A stretch of 43,792 bases of DNA from Candidatus Kaelpia imicola (GTDB lineage: Bacteria; Omnitrophota; Gorgyraeia; Kaelpiales; Kaelpiaceae): NCBI GenBank assembly GCA_030765505.1, contig JAVCCL010000035.1, positions 1 to 43,792 on the forward strand, written 5' to 3'. Made by a program: the position numbers and the translations under genes. The stretch's first letter is position 1. Each line of letters begins with the position of its first letter. Shown here piece by piece: positions 8,579 to 16,868 of the stretch. The notes beneath the pieces were generated by a model. The model was not told the DNA's origin, searched no databases, and saw only the letters and a list, made by a program, of their open reading frames with translations.

Positions 8579-9649
8579 ATGAACTCTATTTGTGATGTAG
8601 TAGTTCTTACCTGGAACCAGCTAGATGTAGTTAAAAAGTGCATTGAGAGTTTTTTTGAAAAAACGAATATCCCTTCCAGATTAATCATTATTGATAATAA
8701 TAGCTGTGACGGAACGAAAGAGTATATAGCTTCATTGAAAGATACAGAGAATCATCAAGTTAGTATCGTGCTGAATAGTGAAAACAGAGGTTTTGTGAGA
8801 GGGATGAACCAGGGAATAGCTCTATCAGAGGCTCCCTATGTATGCTTAGCAAATAGTGATTTGATTTTTACCAAAGACTGGCTTAAAGAGATAATTTTGG
8901 TGTTCGAAAAGTACCCGGATGTAGGGGTTTTGAATCCGGACAGCAACAATCTAGGATTAAGATTTGATAAAGGAGAGTCTTTAGATGAAGCTGCTGAGAG
9001 ATTGAAAATTAGAGAAAGTGGCGATTTTGAAGAGATGCCCTTCTGCATAGGTTTTTGCATGCTGATAAGAAGGAGTGTGATTGAAAAGGTGGGAGTATTA
9101 TCAGAAGAGTTTATACCTATGTTTTTTGAAGATACGGATTATTCGATGAAATCTAATCAGGCAGGATATAGAGTAGGAGTAGCTAAGAGATCTTATGTCT
9201 GGCACGAAGAGCATGTCTCTTTAAAGGATATAGGAGATAAGAGAAAAGAGGAAATTTTTAAAAACAGCAGAGATGTTTTCTTTAAAAAATGGGGTAAGAT
9301 TTTGCGTATCGCATGGATTGTGGAAAATTACAAAGAGTTGGTCGAGAATATTAATCGAGGTATAGAGTTAGCGCGAAATGGTAATTTTGTATGGTTTTTT
9401 GTTAAGAATTTAAAAGTAAACAAAGATAAAATCTTTAAAGAGAATGGGTTTATTAAACATTCCGGAGTCTATTTCATTAGTTACAGGAATAGAGTCGACT
9501 TAATGTGGAAAATCTTGAAAAAGAAGAAAAGATATCAGCCGATAATAGTAAAAAGTAGATTTTTGGGGTATCTCTTCGCTAACTTAGGATATGAAGTGAT
9601 AAAGAAGTTCGATAGAAGTAAAATAACAGAGATAAAAAAGATAGGTTAA
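8579..9649 (+). CDS. Glycosyltransferase family 2 (rhamnosyltransferase-like)
   Basis: The N-terminus reads 'MNSICDVVVLTWNQLDVVKKC', followed by 'LIIIDNNSCDGTKEYI' (nucleotide binding), 'NRGFVRGMNQGI', 'VCLANSDLIFTKDW' (D-x-D-like NSD) and 'FFEDTDYSMKSNQAGY' (ED catalytic region). This is the WbbL/GT2 pattern that often uses dTDP-rhamnose. ATG 8579 is chosen over an upstream in-frame TTG (8537) because the latter would extend 14 poorly matching residues into the previous gene. The protein has 356 residues, with an extra basic C-terminal region of about 100 residues. The neighbouring rml genes may supply its donor. Confidence 0.85.
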   Translation: MNSICDVVVLTWNQLDVVKKCIESFFEKTNIPSRLIIIDNNSCDGTKEYIASLKDTENHQVSIVLNSENRGFVRGMNQGIALSEAPYVCLANSDLIFTKDWLKEIILVFEKYPDVGVLNPDSNNLGLRFDKGESLDEAAERLKIRESGDFEEMPFCIGFCMLIRRSVIEKVGVLSEEFIPMFFEDTDYSMKSNQAGYRVGVAKRSYVWHEEHVSLKDIGDKRKEEIFKNSRDVFFKKWGKILRIAWIVENYKELVENINRGIELARNGNFVWFFVKNLKVNKDKIFKENGFIKHSGVYFISYRNRVDLMWKILKKKKRYQPIIVKSRFLGYLFANLGYEVIKKFDRSKITEIKKIG

Positions 9650-9811
9650 AATCAATATTCTCTCCAATATAAGCTTAAGATAAAGAATTACAAAGATTGT
9701 AATGGAGTAGATAGAGATGTCCGGATTATTTAGATTGATTAAAAAGATTCTTAGTAAATAGGGTATTTAGTTATTTTAAAAATAAAGTATATAGTGTAAA
9801 ATTTCATAACC

Positions 9812-10552
9812 ATGAAACTTAAATTTAAGATCTTAATACCTCTAGCTGTATTGGTTATAGCAGCTGTATCTTATTCAAGATTTCTATTGTTTGACAGAAA
9901 CAATTTAAATTTACCTCAAAATATTAATAATCTCCATTATCAGGCTTACTGGTGGATAATACCGGTTGGAGAAGCGGTTCTTACTGTAAGCGAGAATCAA
10001 CTTTATAACGGGGAAGATGCTGTTTTAATAGAAGCAGAAGCAGAGACGAAAGGTATATTCGAGACTATCTTTGGTATTAAAACTAAGATGAACTCCGTTG
10101 TTGATGCTGAGACTATGCTCCCTATCCTTTTCAGAGAAGTAACTTATCGTGTGGATGAGAAAAAAGAGGATAAGATTATAAATTACGATCAGGAAAACAA
10201 TAAGTTAACTACAAAAGATGCTATCTGCCGTATCTTACCCAGTACCCATGACCCTCTCTCTGCAATTATGTTTTTAAGGAATAAGGATATTAAGGAAGGA
10301 GATAATATAGAGATAAATCTAAATAGTAATCGAAGTAATTATAAAGTTGGGATTGATGTAATGAATAAAATTAAGAATAGAGAGAGAGAATTCTTCCATC
10401 TTAAAGGTCTATCTGAAAGAAGACAGGGTGAGAAAGCGCGCCACAGAGTTGAGTTCTCACTCTATATAACAGAAGGTGAGCATATTCCTGTTTTAATTAG
10501 AGCTTTTACTCCTCTTGGGCCTATTGCATTTAAACTGGTTAATCCTGATTAA
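9812..10552 (+). CDS. DUF3108 domain protein, exported or membrane-anchored
   Basis: The 246-residue protein begins with Lys residues and a hydrophobic stretch ('ILIPLAVLVIAAVSY', residues 8-22), a signal peptide or anchor. The body matches the DUF3108 pattern: 'YWWIIPVGEAVLTV', 'GIFETIFGIKTKMNSVVD', 'THDPLSAIMFLR', 'PVLIRAFTPLGPI'. The family is thought to be a beta-rich envelope domain of unknown function. A -10-like TAAAAT (9797-9802) lies 9 bp before the ATG and no Shine-Dalgarno is visible. It sits upstream of the carbamoyltransferase. The role is unknown, probably periplasmic. Confidence 0.75.
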   Translation: MKLKFKILIPLAVLVIAAVSYSRFLLFDRNNLNLPQNINNLHYQAYWWIIPVGEAVLTVSENQLYNGEDAVLIEAEAETKGIFETIFGIKTKMNSVVDAETMLPILFREVTYRVDEKKEDKIINYDQENNKLTTKDAICRILPSTHDPLSAIMFLRNKDIKEGDNIEINLNSNRSNYKVGIDVMNKIKNREREFFHLKGLSERRQGEKARHRVEFSLYITEGEHIPVLIRAFTPLGPIAFKLVNPD

Positions 10553-10569
10553 GTCTATTAAACAATATT

Positions 10570-12279
10570 GTGAAGATACTAGGGATTGCGGCGCCGTTCG
10601 GACATGACTCATCAGCAGCCCTTATTGTTGATGGTAAGATAGTTGCGGCAGTTGAAGAAGAGCGTTTTACACGTAAGAAGCATGCTGAAGGACAGCTCCC
10701 CCTAAACTCTGTTAAATACTGCCTTGAGGCCTCAGGATTAAGGCCGGAGGATATAGATATTATAGCCTATCCCTGGGCTGTCAGTGCTCTGCGCAGCAAG
10801 AGAAGAGAGTATCTCTTCAGGACTTTTAAGAGCAGGCCTTCAAGAGCATATAAGAAGTTCTTCCGTAATAGAAAGGAGTTTAATGACCAGATAAACTTTA
10901 TAAATAAAACACTCTCTCCCTGCGGTTTTGATACAGACAATATAAATATCAGGTGGGTTGAGCACCACACGGCTCATGCAGCAAGCAGTTTTTACTTATC
11001 AGGCATGAGCGAAGCAGCCTATCTCTCTATTGATGCAGGGGGTGAGATAGTATCGACTCTGATTGGGAAGGCAAAAGACAGCAGGCTGACTAAGATAAAA
11101 GAGATTATAGCACCTGATTCTCTGGGCGACTTTTATGCCACCATGACAGATTACCTGGGTTTCAGGCGCGGCAATGGCGAATATAAGGTTATGGGTATGG
11201 CGCCGTACGGCGATCCCGATAATTTTAATTTTGACCATATTATTAACTGGATAGATAGAAAGAAAAGCTATTGCTGTAATGATGACTATGTCTGGGTGCA
11301 GAGAAGCAGGAGGTTTAAAGCTGATAAGGTCTATTCCAAGAAGATGGTTGATGAGTTTGGCTTGGAGAGAGAAGGAGAGGGTCTATCAGAGCCTTATATT
11401 CATATCGCAGCAGTTACACAGAAGAAGTTGGAGGATATAACGGTTAAACTTATCGATACTTATCTTAAAGATGAATTAGAGAGGCATGGTAATCTCTGTT
11501 TTGCAGGGGGCTGTGCTTTAAATGTTGCCTTAAACAGGGTATTACTTAAGCTGCCTTATATAAAGAGACTCTTTGTTCAGCCTGCATCTCATGATTCAGG
11601 GGGTTCTCTGGGCGCTGCAGCTTTTGCAGCAGTAGAGGCAGGGGATAGAGTTGAAGTTATGAATCATGTCTATTACGGTCCGGAGTACTCTAATAGTCAG
11701 ATAGAAGGCGAGCTTAAAAGGTCAGGCCTTGCATATAAGTATGAAGATAATATAGCTGAGACTGTAGCTGATCTATTATGCCAGGATGAGATTGTCGGCT
11801 GGTTCCAGGGCAGGATGGAGTGGGGACCAAGAGCATTAGGGGCAAGGAGTATAATAGGCAATCCAACAATACCCGGAACAGCTGATAGAATAAATGCTTT
11901 AATAAAATTCAGAGAGAAGTGGCGCCCATTCTGCCCTTCTATCTTAAGAGAGTTTGCCTCTGATATCCTAAACTCAGACCACCCGGCTCCTTTTATGGCT
12001 ATAGCCTTCGATGTTAACGAAAGCTGGCGTGAGAAGATACCTGAAGTAGTCCATGTCAATGGAACCTGCAGGCCGCAGATAGTAGATGAACATACCAACC
12101 TGAAGTACTATAAGCTTATTAAGAGCTTTCAGCATAAAACCGGGGTACCTGTCGTCATAAATACATCTTTAAACAGAAAAGGTGAGCCTATAGTCTGTAC
12201 CCCTCATGATGCGGTAGAGATGTTTAAGGGGAGCGGGTTAGAATATATGGCAATAGGTGATTACTTGGTTTGGAAATAG
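10570..12279 (+). CDS. Carbamoyltransferase, NodU/TobZ family
   Basis: The 569-residue protein has the Kae1-like N-domain: 'ILGIAAPFGHDSSAALI', 'AAVEEERFTRKKH', 'WVEHHTAHAASSFY' (metal-binding His), 'AYLSIDAGGE', and 'CFAGGCALNVALN'. The C-terminal carbamoyl-transfer domain has 'GRMEWGPRALGARSIIGNP' and 'FREKWRPFCPSIL'. The family uses carbamoyl phosphate and ATP to carbamoylate hydroxyls of sugars or antibiotics. GTG start, 17 nt after the DUF3108 gene. In this locus the likely target is a surface-glycan sugar (inference). Confidence 0.9.
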   Translation: MKILGIAAPFGHDSSAALIVDGKIVAAVEEERFTRKKHAEGQLPLNSVKYCLEASGLRPEDIDIIAYPWAVSALRSKRREYLFRTFKSRPSRAYKKFFRNRKEFNDQINFINKTLSPCGFDTDNINIRWVEHHTAHAASSFYLSGMSEAAYLSIDAGGEIVSTLIGKAKDSRLTKIKEIIAPDSLGDFYATMTDYLGFRRGNGEYKVMGMAPYGDPDNFNFDHIINWIDRKKSYCCNDDYVWVQRSRRFKADKVYSKKMVDEFGLEREGEGLSEPYIHIAAVTQKKLEDITVKLIDTYLKDELERHGNLCFAGGCALNVALNRVLLKLPYIKRLFVQPASHDSGGSLGAAAFAAVEAGDRVEVMNHVYYGPEYSNSQIEGELKRSGLAYKYEDNIAETVADLLCQDEIVGWFQGRMEWGPRALGARSIIGNPTIPGTADRINALIKFREKWRPFCPSILREFASDILNSDHPAPFMAIAFDVNESWREKIPEVVHVNGTCRPQIVDEHTNLKYYKLIKSFQHKTGVPVVINTSLNRKGEPIVCTPHDAVEMFKGSGLEYMAIGDYLVWK

Positions 12280-12291
12280 CATTAATTAAAT

Positions 12292-13272
12292 ATGTTAATT
12301 ACTCCTAAAAGAAAGTCAAAAATATCTAAGTTTTTAAGAAAAACAAAACTCAGTTATCTTCCTTACCGTCTTGGTATTGAGCCGGGTAATATTTGCAATC
12401 TTAAGTGTCCTCTATGCCCCACAGGCAGCGGCGATCTTTCTATGAAGAAAGGTTTTATGGAATTGACTCTGTTCAAAAAAATAGTAGATGAGATTAAGGG
12501 CAGTATATCATCTTTAAATTTTTATAGCTGGGGAGAGCCGTTGTTAAACCCAGATTTTATCTCAATGATAGAATATGTAAAAAAAGTGAATAGTAGTATA
12601 TATGTTACAACAAGCACTAACTTGAATATAAACAATAGAGATTTGCTGGTCTCTTTAGTCAGGTCTGGAATTGATAAGATAATAGTCTCTTGTGATGGTA
12701 TAACAGCTGAGAGTTATCTGAAATATCGTGTTGGCGGAGATTTTAATCTTGTTATGAATAATTTGAAATTTATCCATGATATTGAGAAGAGATATAATAA
12801 ATCAATAGTGCTTTGGAACTTCATGGTATTTAAACATAACGAAAAAGAGGTAGAGAAAGCTATTCAGCTGGCAAAATCTTTAGAAGTTAATTTGGATATA
12901 GGTAAAATGCGTGTCTCACTTAAGGATGATATAATGAAAACACATAGTGAAAATATAGAAAAGTATAAAGAATGGATTCCAGATAGTCCGGAGTATAGCG
13001 GTTACGATAAAGAAAAGAATATACCAAAGAAGATAATAAAGACATGTATTAAGCCATGGCAGGAGATAAGCATAAACTGGGACGGCAAGGTTTTTCCATG
13101 CTGCGGTGTCTATGGTGATTTCTTTAGTCTGGGAAATGTTAAAGATAGCTCTATAAGAGAGGTTTGGAATAATGAGCTCTATCGTATTGCACGGCATGAG
13201 ATTTTAAATAAAAAAGTCAAGGTAAAGACTATCTGTGGAATCTGTAAGAGCACAGGTTTTATGTCAATGTAA
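12292..13272 (+). CDS. Radical SAM protein with C-terminal SPASM-type cluster domain
   Basis: The 4Fe-4S motif CxxxCxxC is seen in 'GNICNLKCPLCPTGSG' near residue 35, followed by 'LNFYSWGEPLLNPDF' (GGE-like SAM contact) and 'IIVSCDGITAESY'. A C-terminal Cys set ('CIKPWQEISINWDGKVFPCC' and 'ICGICKSTG') resembles a SPASM/Twitch auxiliary cluster, and 'LGNVKDSSIREVWNN' is the usual SPASM-proximal phrase. It has 326 residues. It sits between the carbamoyltransferase and GT9, so it probably modifies a glycan or related compound; the substrate is unknown. Confidence 0.85.
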   Translation: MLITPKRKSKISKFLRKTKLSYLPYRLGIEPGNICNLKCPLCPTGSGDLSMKKGFMELTLFKKIVDEIKGSISSLNFYSWGEPLLNPDFISMIEYVKKVNSSIYVTTSTNLNINNRDLLVSLVRSGIDKIIVSCDGITAESYLKYRVGGDFNLVMNNLKFIHDIEKRYNKSIVLWNFMVFKHNEKEVEKAIQLAKSLEVNLDIGKMRVSLKDDIMKTHSENIEKYKEWIPDSPEYSGYDKEKNIPKKIIKTCIKPWQEISINWDGKVFPCCGVYGDFFSLGNVKDSSIREVWNNELYRIARHEILNKKVKVKTICGICKSTGFMSM

Positions 13273-13281
13273 GGTTTATTA

Positions 13282-14232
13282 ATGAAAAAAGCTCTTCTAT
13301 TCAGAAATGATAGACTCGGTGAGTTCCTCTTGAATATCCCAGCTTTACGCGCAATAAAAGAGACTTATAATTCTAAAGTAACAATAGTCGTTAGCGAATA
13401 TTTAAAAGATTTAGCCTCCTGCATTGAATATGTAGATAAGGTCTTAGTCTGGAATAATGAGAAACACTCTTTAATTGATATCTTAAGGTTTAGTTCTAAA
13501 TTAAAAGCTGAGAAGTTTGATTTCTCAATCTCTTTTAATCCTACAAAAGAGGCCCATCTAATTGGTTTTTTAAGCAGGATACCCATAAGAGCCGGTTACG
13601 ATAAAAAACTCGGGTTTTTGCTGAATCACAAGATAAAAGACTATAAAGCACTCTCTTTAATGCATGAGGTTGAGTATAACCTTGAATTAGTCAGCCTAAT
13701 AGGTGCTGAGACAAGGAATAGGGATTTAAACATTAAAGTTTCCAATGAAGTTTTAGTCCAATGGGATAGTTTTTTAAAAGAGAAAAATATAACTAAATAT
13801 ATGGTAGTTCATCCTTTTACATCTTATGACTGGAAGAGTTGGCCGATGGATAGATATTTTAAGTTAATTCAGGAACTTAAAGATAAAATAGAGATTGTAA
13901 TTGTCGGGGGAGAAGAGAATAAAGACAACAACAAATTTGACTCTTTAGTGGATGACTTAAGAGTATTTAATCTTGTTGGTAAGACTGACTTACTTAAGCT
14001 CTCTGCAGTCTTAAAAAAAGCAGCTCTCTTAGTTTCAAACGATAGCGGTCCGGTTCATCTATCATGCTCTGTCAATACGCCTGTAGTCGCGTTATTTAAT
14101 ACCTCAAAGCAGCAGTTGTCGGCTAGGAGATGGGGCCCTTGGGGAGATAATCATAGCGTTATTGAGAGCGGTAATATTTCAGATATTGAGGTCTCAAAAG
14201 TATTAAATAAAGCCTCTGAATATCTTTTTTAA
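13282..14232 (+). CDS. Glycosyltransferase family 9 (heptosyltransferase-like)
   Basis: The 316-residue GT-B protein begins 'ALLFRNDRLGEFLLNIPALRAIKE', the WaaF/WaaC/WaaQ N-terminal signature. The C-domain has 'VVHPFTSYDWKSWPMDRYFKLI', 'IVIVGGEENKDNN' and 'LVSNDSGPVHLSCSVNTPVVALF', the ADP-heptose-family binding region. It probably adds a heptose or similar sugar to an LPS-core-like acceptor at the inner membrane. It is the last gene of the polysaccharide locus, 9 nt after the radical SAM gene. Confidence 0.88.
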   Translation: MKKALLFRNDRLGEFLLNIPALRAIKETYNSKVTIVVSEYLKDLASCIEYVDKVLVWNNEKHSLIDILRFSSKLKAEKFDFSISFNPTKEAHLIGFLSRIPIRAGYDKKLGFLLNHKIKDYKALSLMHEVEYNLELVSLIGAETRNRDLNIKVSNEVLVQWDSFLKEKNITKYMVVHPFTSYDWKSWPMDRYFKLIQELKDKIEIVIVGGEENKDNNKFDSLVDDLRVFNLVGKTDLLKLSAVLKKAALLVSNDSGPVHLSCSVNTPVVALFNTSKQQLSARRWGPWGDNHSVIESGNISDIEVSKVLNKASEYLF

Positions 14233-14260
14233 CTAAAGCACTCCTTAAATATTGTTCTCC

Positions 14261-14288
14261 TTGACTCTGAAATTGGCTGTATTATAAT
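14261..14288 (+). promoter_or_regulatory. Sigma-70-type promoter of 6S RNA
   Basis: TTGACT (14261-14266), a 16 bp spacer and a perfect TATAAT (14283-14288). The start would fall near 14295, just before the closing stem of the RNA. Confidence 0.8.
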
Positions 14289-14294
14289 AGTATT

Positions 14295-14480
14295 GTCTCT
14301 GCGATGAGCGCTTGTTGGCTAGTATAAATTTGAGTCAAATTTATAACTTAGGGTGTTCGGAGTCAAGTCAGCTTATTGCGCCTCAAGAGCAGTAGAGGTA
14401 CAGACGCTGGCCTGCAGAGCGCCCACTTGTTGAGAGAGCTCAATAATCATCTAGTTAGCGGCGGCATCGCGGAGTCTTTT
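14295..14480 (+). ncRNA. ssrS: 6S RNA
   Basis: The transcript predicted from the promoter begins with a closing-stem strand CTCTGCGATG (14297-14306). This pairs over 10 bp (one G-U) with CATCGCGGAG (14465-14474), which is followed by TCTTTTTATT as a terminator tail. The 3' side AGCGGCGGCATC closely resembles the conserved 3' end of E. coli 6S RNA. About 185 nt is the normal length. Inside are an apical arm with GCGC/GCGC pairing and a 9 bp hairpin ATAAATTTG/CAAATTTAT (14324-14344) on the 5' side. 6S RNA mimics an open promoter and sequesters the sigma-70 holoenzyme in stationary phase. It lies between the GT9 gene and an AbiE cassette. This accounts for most of the 14233-14575 gap. Confidence 0.82.
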
Positions 14481-14537
14481 TATTACCACATGGATCTGCT
14501 TCACATTATTGTTCTAATTTTTTGAATAAAATTATTA

Positions 14538-14573
14538 TTGACAAATTTCCTTAAACTACATATATTATGTAGT
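14538..14573 (+). promoter_or_regulatory. abiE promoter with palindromic operator
   Basis: -35 TTGACA (14538-14543), 17 bp spacer, -10 TATATT (14561-14566). A perfect inverted repeat ACTACATA-TAT-TATGTAGT (14555-14573) covers the -10 and runs to 2 bp before the ATG. AbiEi antitoxins are known to repress their own promoter through inverted repeats, so this is the probable operator. The ATG is 10 bp from the -10, which predicts a leaderless or near-leaderless mRNA. Confidence 0.75.
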
Positions 14574-14575
14574 AT

Positions 14576-15181
14576 ATGGAAAGATATGATTTAGGTATTT
14601 TAACAAAAAAAATCTATGATTCAGATATCTCTTTTTTTACGATTAAGACAATTAGGGATATTTTAGAGATTAAAAAAGAAAGTACTTTTTTCGCTATAAT
14701 GAATAGATTGGTAGAATCAGAGTTATTCATCAAGATTGAAAAAGGGAAGTATCTTCTGTCTAACAATAATATCTCTGATTTTACTTTGGCTAATTTAATC
14801 TATCAGCCTTCTTATATATCTTTTGAAGCTGCTTTAAGTTTTTATGGGATTCTATCACAGTTTCCTTATGAGATATCTAGTGCTAGCGTAAAAAAGACTA
14901 TCAGAAAGGTCTTTGAGGGCAAGATCTTTACTTACAACCATATAAAGAAAGATTTATTTTGGGGTTATGAAAAAAAGAACAATGAACTAATTGCTTTACC
15001 TGAAAAAGCATTATTAGATCAATTGTATATCGCGGCCAATGGTTATAAGAGAATAGATTTAGATGAGTATGATTTAGATAGAATCAATATTGTAAGATTA
15101 AGGGAGTATCTATCTAAATATCCAAAAACGAGGCAGTTTAATAGTATTATAGGGAAAGCAAGGAGTTATGTTAAGTTATGA
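14576..15181 (+). CDS. abiEi: AbiEi-family antitoxin and autorepressor (type IV toxin-antitoxin)
   Basis: The 201-residue protein has an N-terminal winged-helix region (residues about 1-65, with 'FTIKTIRDILEI' and 'ESELFIKIEKGKYLLS'). The AbiEi antitoxin core follows: 'QPSYISFEAALSFYGILSQFP' and 'IALPEKALLDQLYIA'. It neutralises the nucleotidyltransferase toxin encoded by the overlapping next gene (4 nt, ATGA) without direct binding in studied systems, and represses the operon. The palindrome in its promoter supports autoregulation. The cassette sits between 6S RNA and glyQ, an insertion into a core neighbourhood. Confidence 0.85.
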   Translation: MERYDLGILTKKIYDSDISFFTIKTIRDILEIKKESTFFAIMNRLVESELFIKIEKGKYLLSNNNISDFTLANLIYQPSYISFEAALSFYGILSQFPYEISSASVKKTIRKVFEGKIFTYNHIKKDLFWGYEKKNNELIALPEKALLDQLYIAANGYKRIDLDEYDLDRINIVRLREYLSKYPKTRQFNSIIGKARSYVKL

Positions 15182-15942
15182 TAACTAAAGAACAGCTTCA
15201 TTCTTTAGCTAAGGAAAATAAAATCAGTGAAACTGTTATCTTTCGAGAATATTTACAGCTACTTTTCTTAAGCGAATTATATTCTAAAAAAGAGGCTACT
15301 AAAATATTTTTTAAAGGTGGTACAGCTCTACATCTTATTTATGGAGCTTTGCGGTTTTCTGAAGATTTAGATTTTACAGTAGAATTAGAAGAAAAAGATT
15401 TTATAGGATTTATTTCAGATTTTTTAAAATCATTATCAAAAAAAGAGTCTATTAATTTTAAAGAGAGAAAGACTATTACTGGGAAGAAGTTCTTACTAAC
15501 AGTTTCTCCTGGGATTTTGCCGTATAAATCCTTTGTTAGTTTAGATTTTTCTTTTAGGGAAAAAGTCATAGAGCCTCAAAAATCATTTCTTCATACTGCT
15601 TTTCCTGTTCTTTTTAGTTCTTATGTTTATCATTTTTCAAAAGAGGAGATTTTGGCTGAAAAAATCAGAGCTCTATTAACTAGGGCTAAGGGCAGGGATA
15701 TGTACGACCTATGGTTTCTTTTTAATCAAGGGGTTAAGTTAAATGGGGATTTAATTAAGGAGAAATTAAAATATTATAATTTATTAGATATTGATAATAC
15801 TGAGATATTAGAAAAGATTAAAGGATTTTCAAAGAAAGATTTTGTTTTAGATATGCGCCCGTTTTTACCTCTTTATCAGAGAGATAAGCTGCCTGATTTT
15901 TTTGATTACCTTATAGATTTTTTGAAAAAGAAATTAAGTTGA
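15178..15942 (+). CDS. abiEii: AbiEii/AbiGii-family nucleotidyltransferase toxin
   Basis: The 254-residue protein carries the DNA-polymerase-beta-like motifs: 'KGGTALHLIYG' (K46, GGTAL) followed by 'RFSEDLDF' (D63, D65). Downstream is the family motif 'LAEKIRALLTRAKGRDMYDLW' pattern (K, R, K, RD, D). All expected active-site residues are present, so the toxin looks intact. Related MenT/AbiEii enzymes transfer nucleotides to tRNA acceptor ends; the target here is unknown. Translation is coupled to the antitoxin by ATGA overlap. Confidence 0.87.
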   Translation: MITKEQLHSLAKENKISETVIFREYLQLLFLSELYSKKEATKIFFKGGTALHLIYGALRFSEDLDFTVELEEKDFIGFISDFLKSLSKKESINFKERKTITGKKFLLTVSPGILPYKSFVSLDFSFREKVIEPQKSFLHTAFPVLFSSYVYHFSKEEILAEKIRALLTRAKGRDMYDLWFLFNQGVKLNGDLIKEKLKYYNLLDIDNTEILEKIKGFSKKDFVLDMRPFLPLYQRDKLPDFFDYLIDFLKKKLS

Positions 15943-15970
15943 ATAGATAATATTATAAATATTTTATTTT

Positions 15971-15995
15971 AAAAGAGTCTCTCTTTTGTTAAAAT
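15971..15995 (+). promoter_or_regulatory. Inverted repeat and extended -10 promoter before glyQ
   Basis: AAAAGAG-TCT-CTCTTTT (15971-15987) is a perfect 7 bp inverted repeat; it could end the abiE transcript or be an operator. Directly after is TGTTAAAAT (extended -10, hexamer 15990-15995). The ATG of glyQ is 10 bp further, with no Shine-Dalgarno between, so the mRNA is probably leaderless. No good -35 is seen. Confidence 0.5.
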
Positions 15996-16005
15996 TTAAC
16001 AGCAT

Positions 16006-16866
16006 ATGAAGAAAAATACCCCTACTTTTGAGGAGATTATAGCCAGACTTAACTCTTTCTGGAGTAAGCAGGGATGTTCTCTGTTACAGCCTTACGATAT
16101 GGAGGTTGGCGCAGGAACTTTCCACCCGGCTACTTTCTTTAGTTCTCTGGATAAAAATCCCAGGAGATTTGCCTATGTTCAAGGCTCCCGCAGGCCGACT
16201 GACGGAAGGTACGGTGATAACCCTTTAAGAGCGGGTTCTTATTACCAGTATCAGGTAATACTCAAGCCCTCGCCGGATAATGTCAGAGAGCTCTATCTAA
16301 AGAGCTTAAAGGCAATAGGTTTTAATCTAGATAATTATGATCTCAGATTTGTTGAGGATGACTGGGAGTCACCCACACTTGGTGCCTGGGGGCTTGGCTG
16401 GGAGGTCTGGCTGGACAGCCTTGAGGTTACTCAGTTTACCTACTTCCAGCAGGTCGGCGGGTTTAATTTAGATGATATAACAGTAGAGATAACATACGGG
16501 CTTGAGAGGCTCTCAATCTACTTGCAGGATACTCTGGAGATATCGGATTTAATCTGGTCCAGCGGTGTTAAATACGGTGATTTACATGACGTGCGCGAGA
16601 GAGAACTCTGCAGTTATAACTTTAAATTTGCCGATATAGAGAGCTACAAGAAGATATACTCTCTATTTGAAAGAGAGGCTGACAGGCTTATCAAAGAAGG
16701 CCTGCTCTATCCAGCCTATGAGATGGTATTAAAGCTGTCTCATACATTTAATATCCTGGATGCCAGAGGTGCGCTATCTGTAACAGAGCGTCAGAACTAT
16801 ATCACATCAATCAGGAAGAGGGCCAAGGGCTGCGCCAGGCTGTACCTAAAGAGGCAGGAGTCTTAA
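16006..16866 (+). CDS. glyQ: Glycine--tRNA ligase alpha subunit
   Basis: The 286-residue protein has the class II alpha-subunit signatures: 'FWSKQGCSLLQPYDMEVGAGTFHPATF', shown here only in part around residues 18-43, then 'YVQGSRRPTDGRYGDNPLR' and 'YYQYQVILKPSPDN'. It also has 'WESPTLGAWGLGWEVWLD' and 'TYGLERLSIYLQ'. It forms the alpha2beta2 glycyl-tRNA synthetase with the beta subunit encoded 2 nt downstream, charging tRNA-Gly in the cytoplasm. First gene of a core operon glyQ-glyS-ppdK-sigma-apt. Confidence 0.97.
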   Translation: MKKNTPTFEEIIARLNSFWSKQGCSLLQPYDMEVGAGTFHPATFFSSLDKNPRRFAYVQGSRRPTDGRYGDNPLRAGSYYQYQVILKPSPDNVRELYLKSLKAIGFNLDNYDLRFVEDDWESPTLGAWGLGWEVWLDSLEVTQFTYFQQVGGFNLDDITVEITYGLERLSIYLQDTLEISDLIWSSGVKYGDLHDVRERELCSYNFKFADIESYKKIYSLFEREADRLIKEGLLYPAYEMVLKLSHTFNILDARGALSVTERQNYITSIRKRAKGCARLYLKRQES

Positions 16867-16868
16867 TC

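Noticed and set aside
9717-9761. A 14-codon frame (MSGLFRLIKKILSK) with GGAG 9 nt upstream, in the gap before the DUF3108 gene
   Set aside because: It is amphipathic and has a ribosome site, but it is too short to support by sequence alone. It recalls the start of small proteins near carbamoyltransferases, yet ends too soon. The rest of the 9650-9811 gap shows nothing else.
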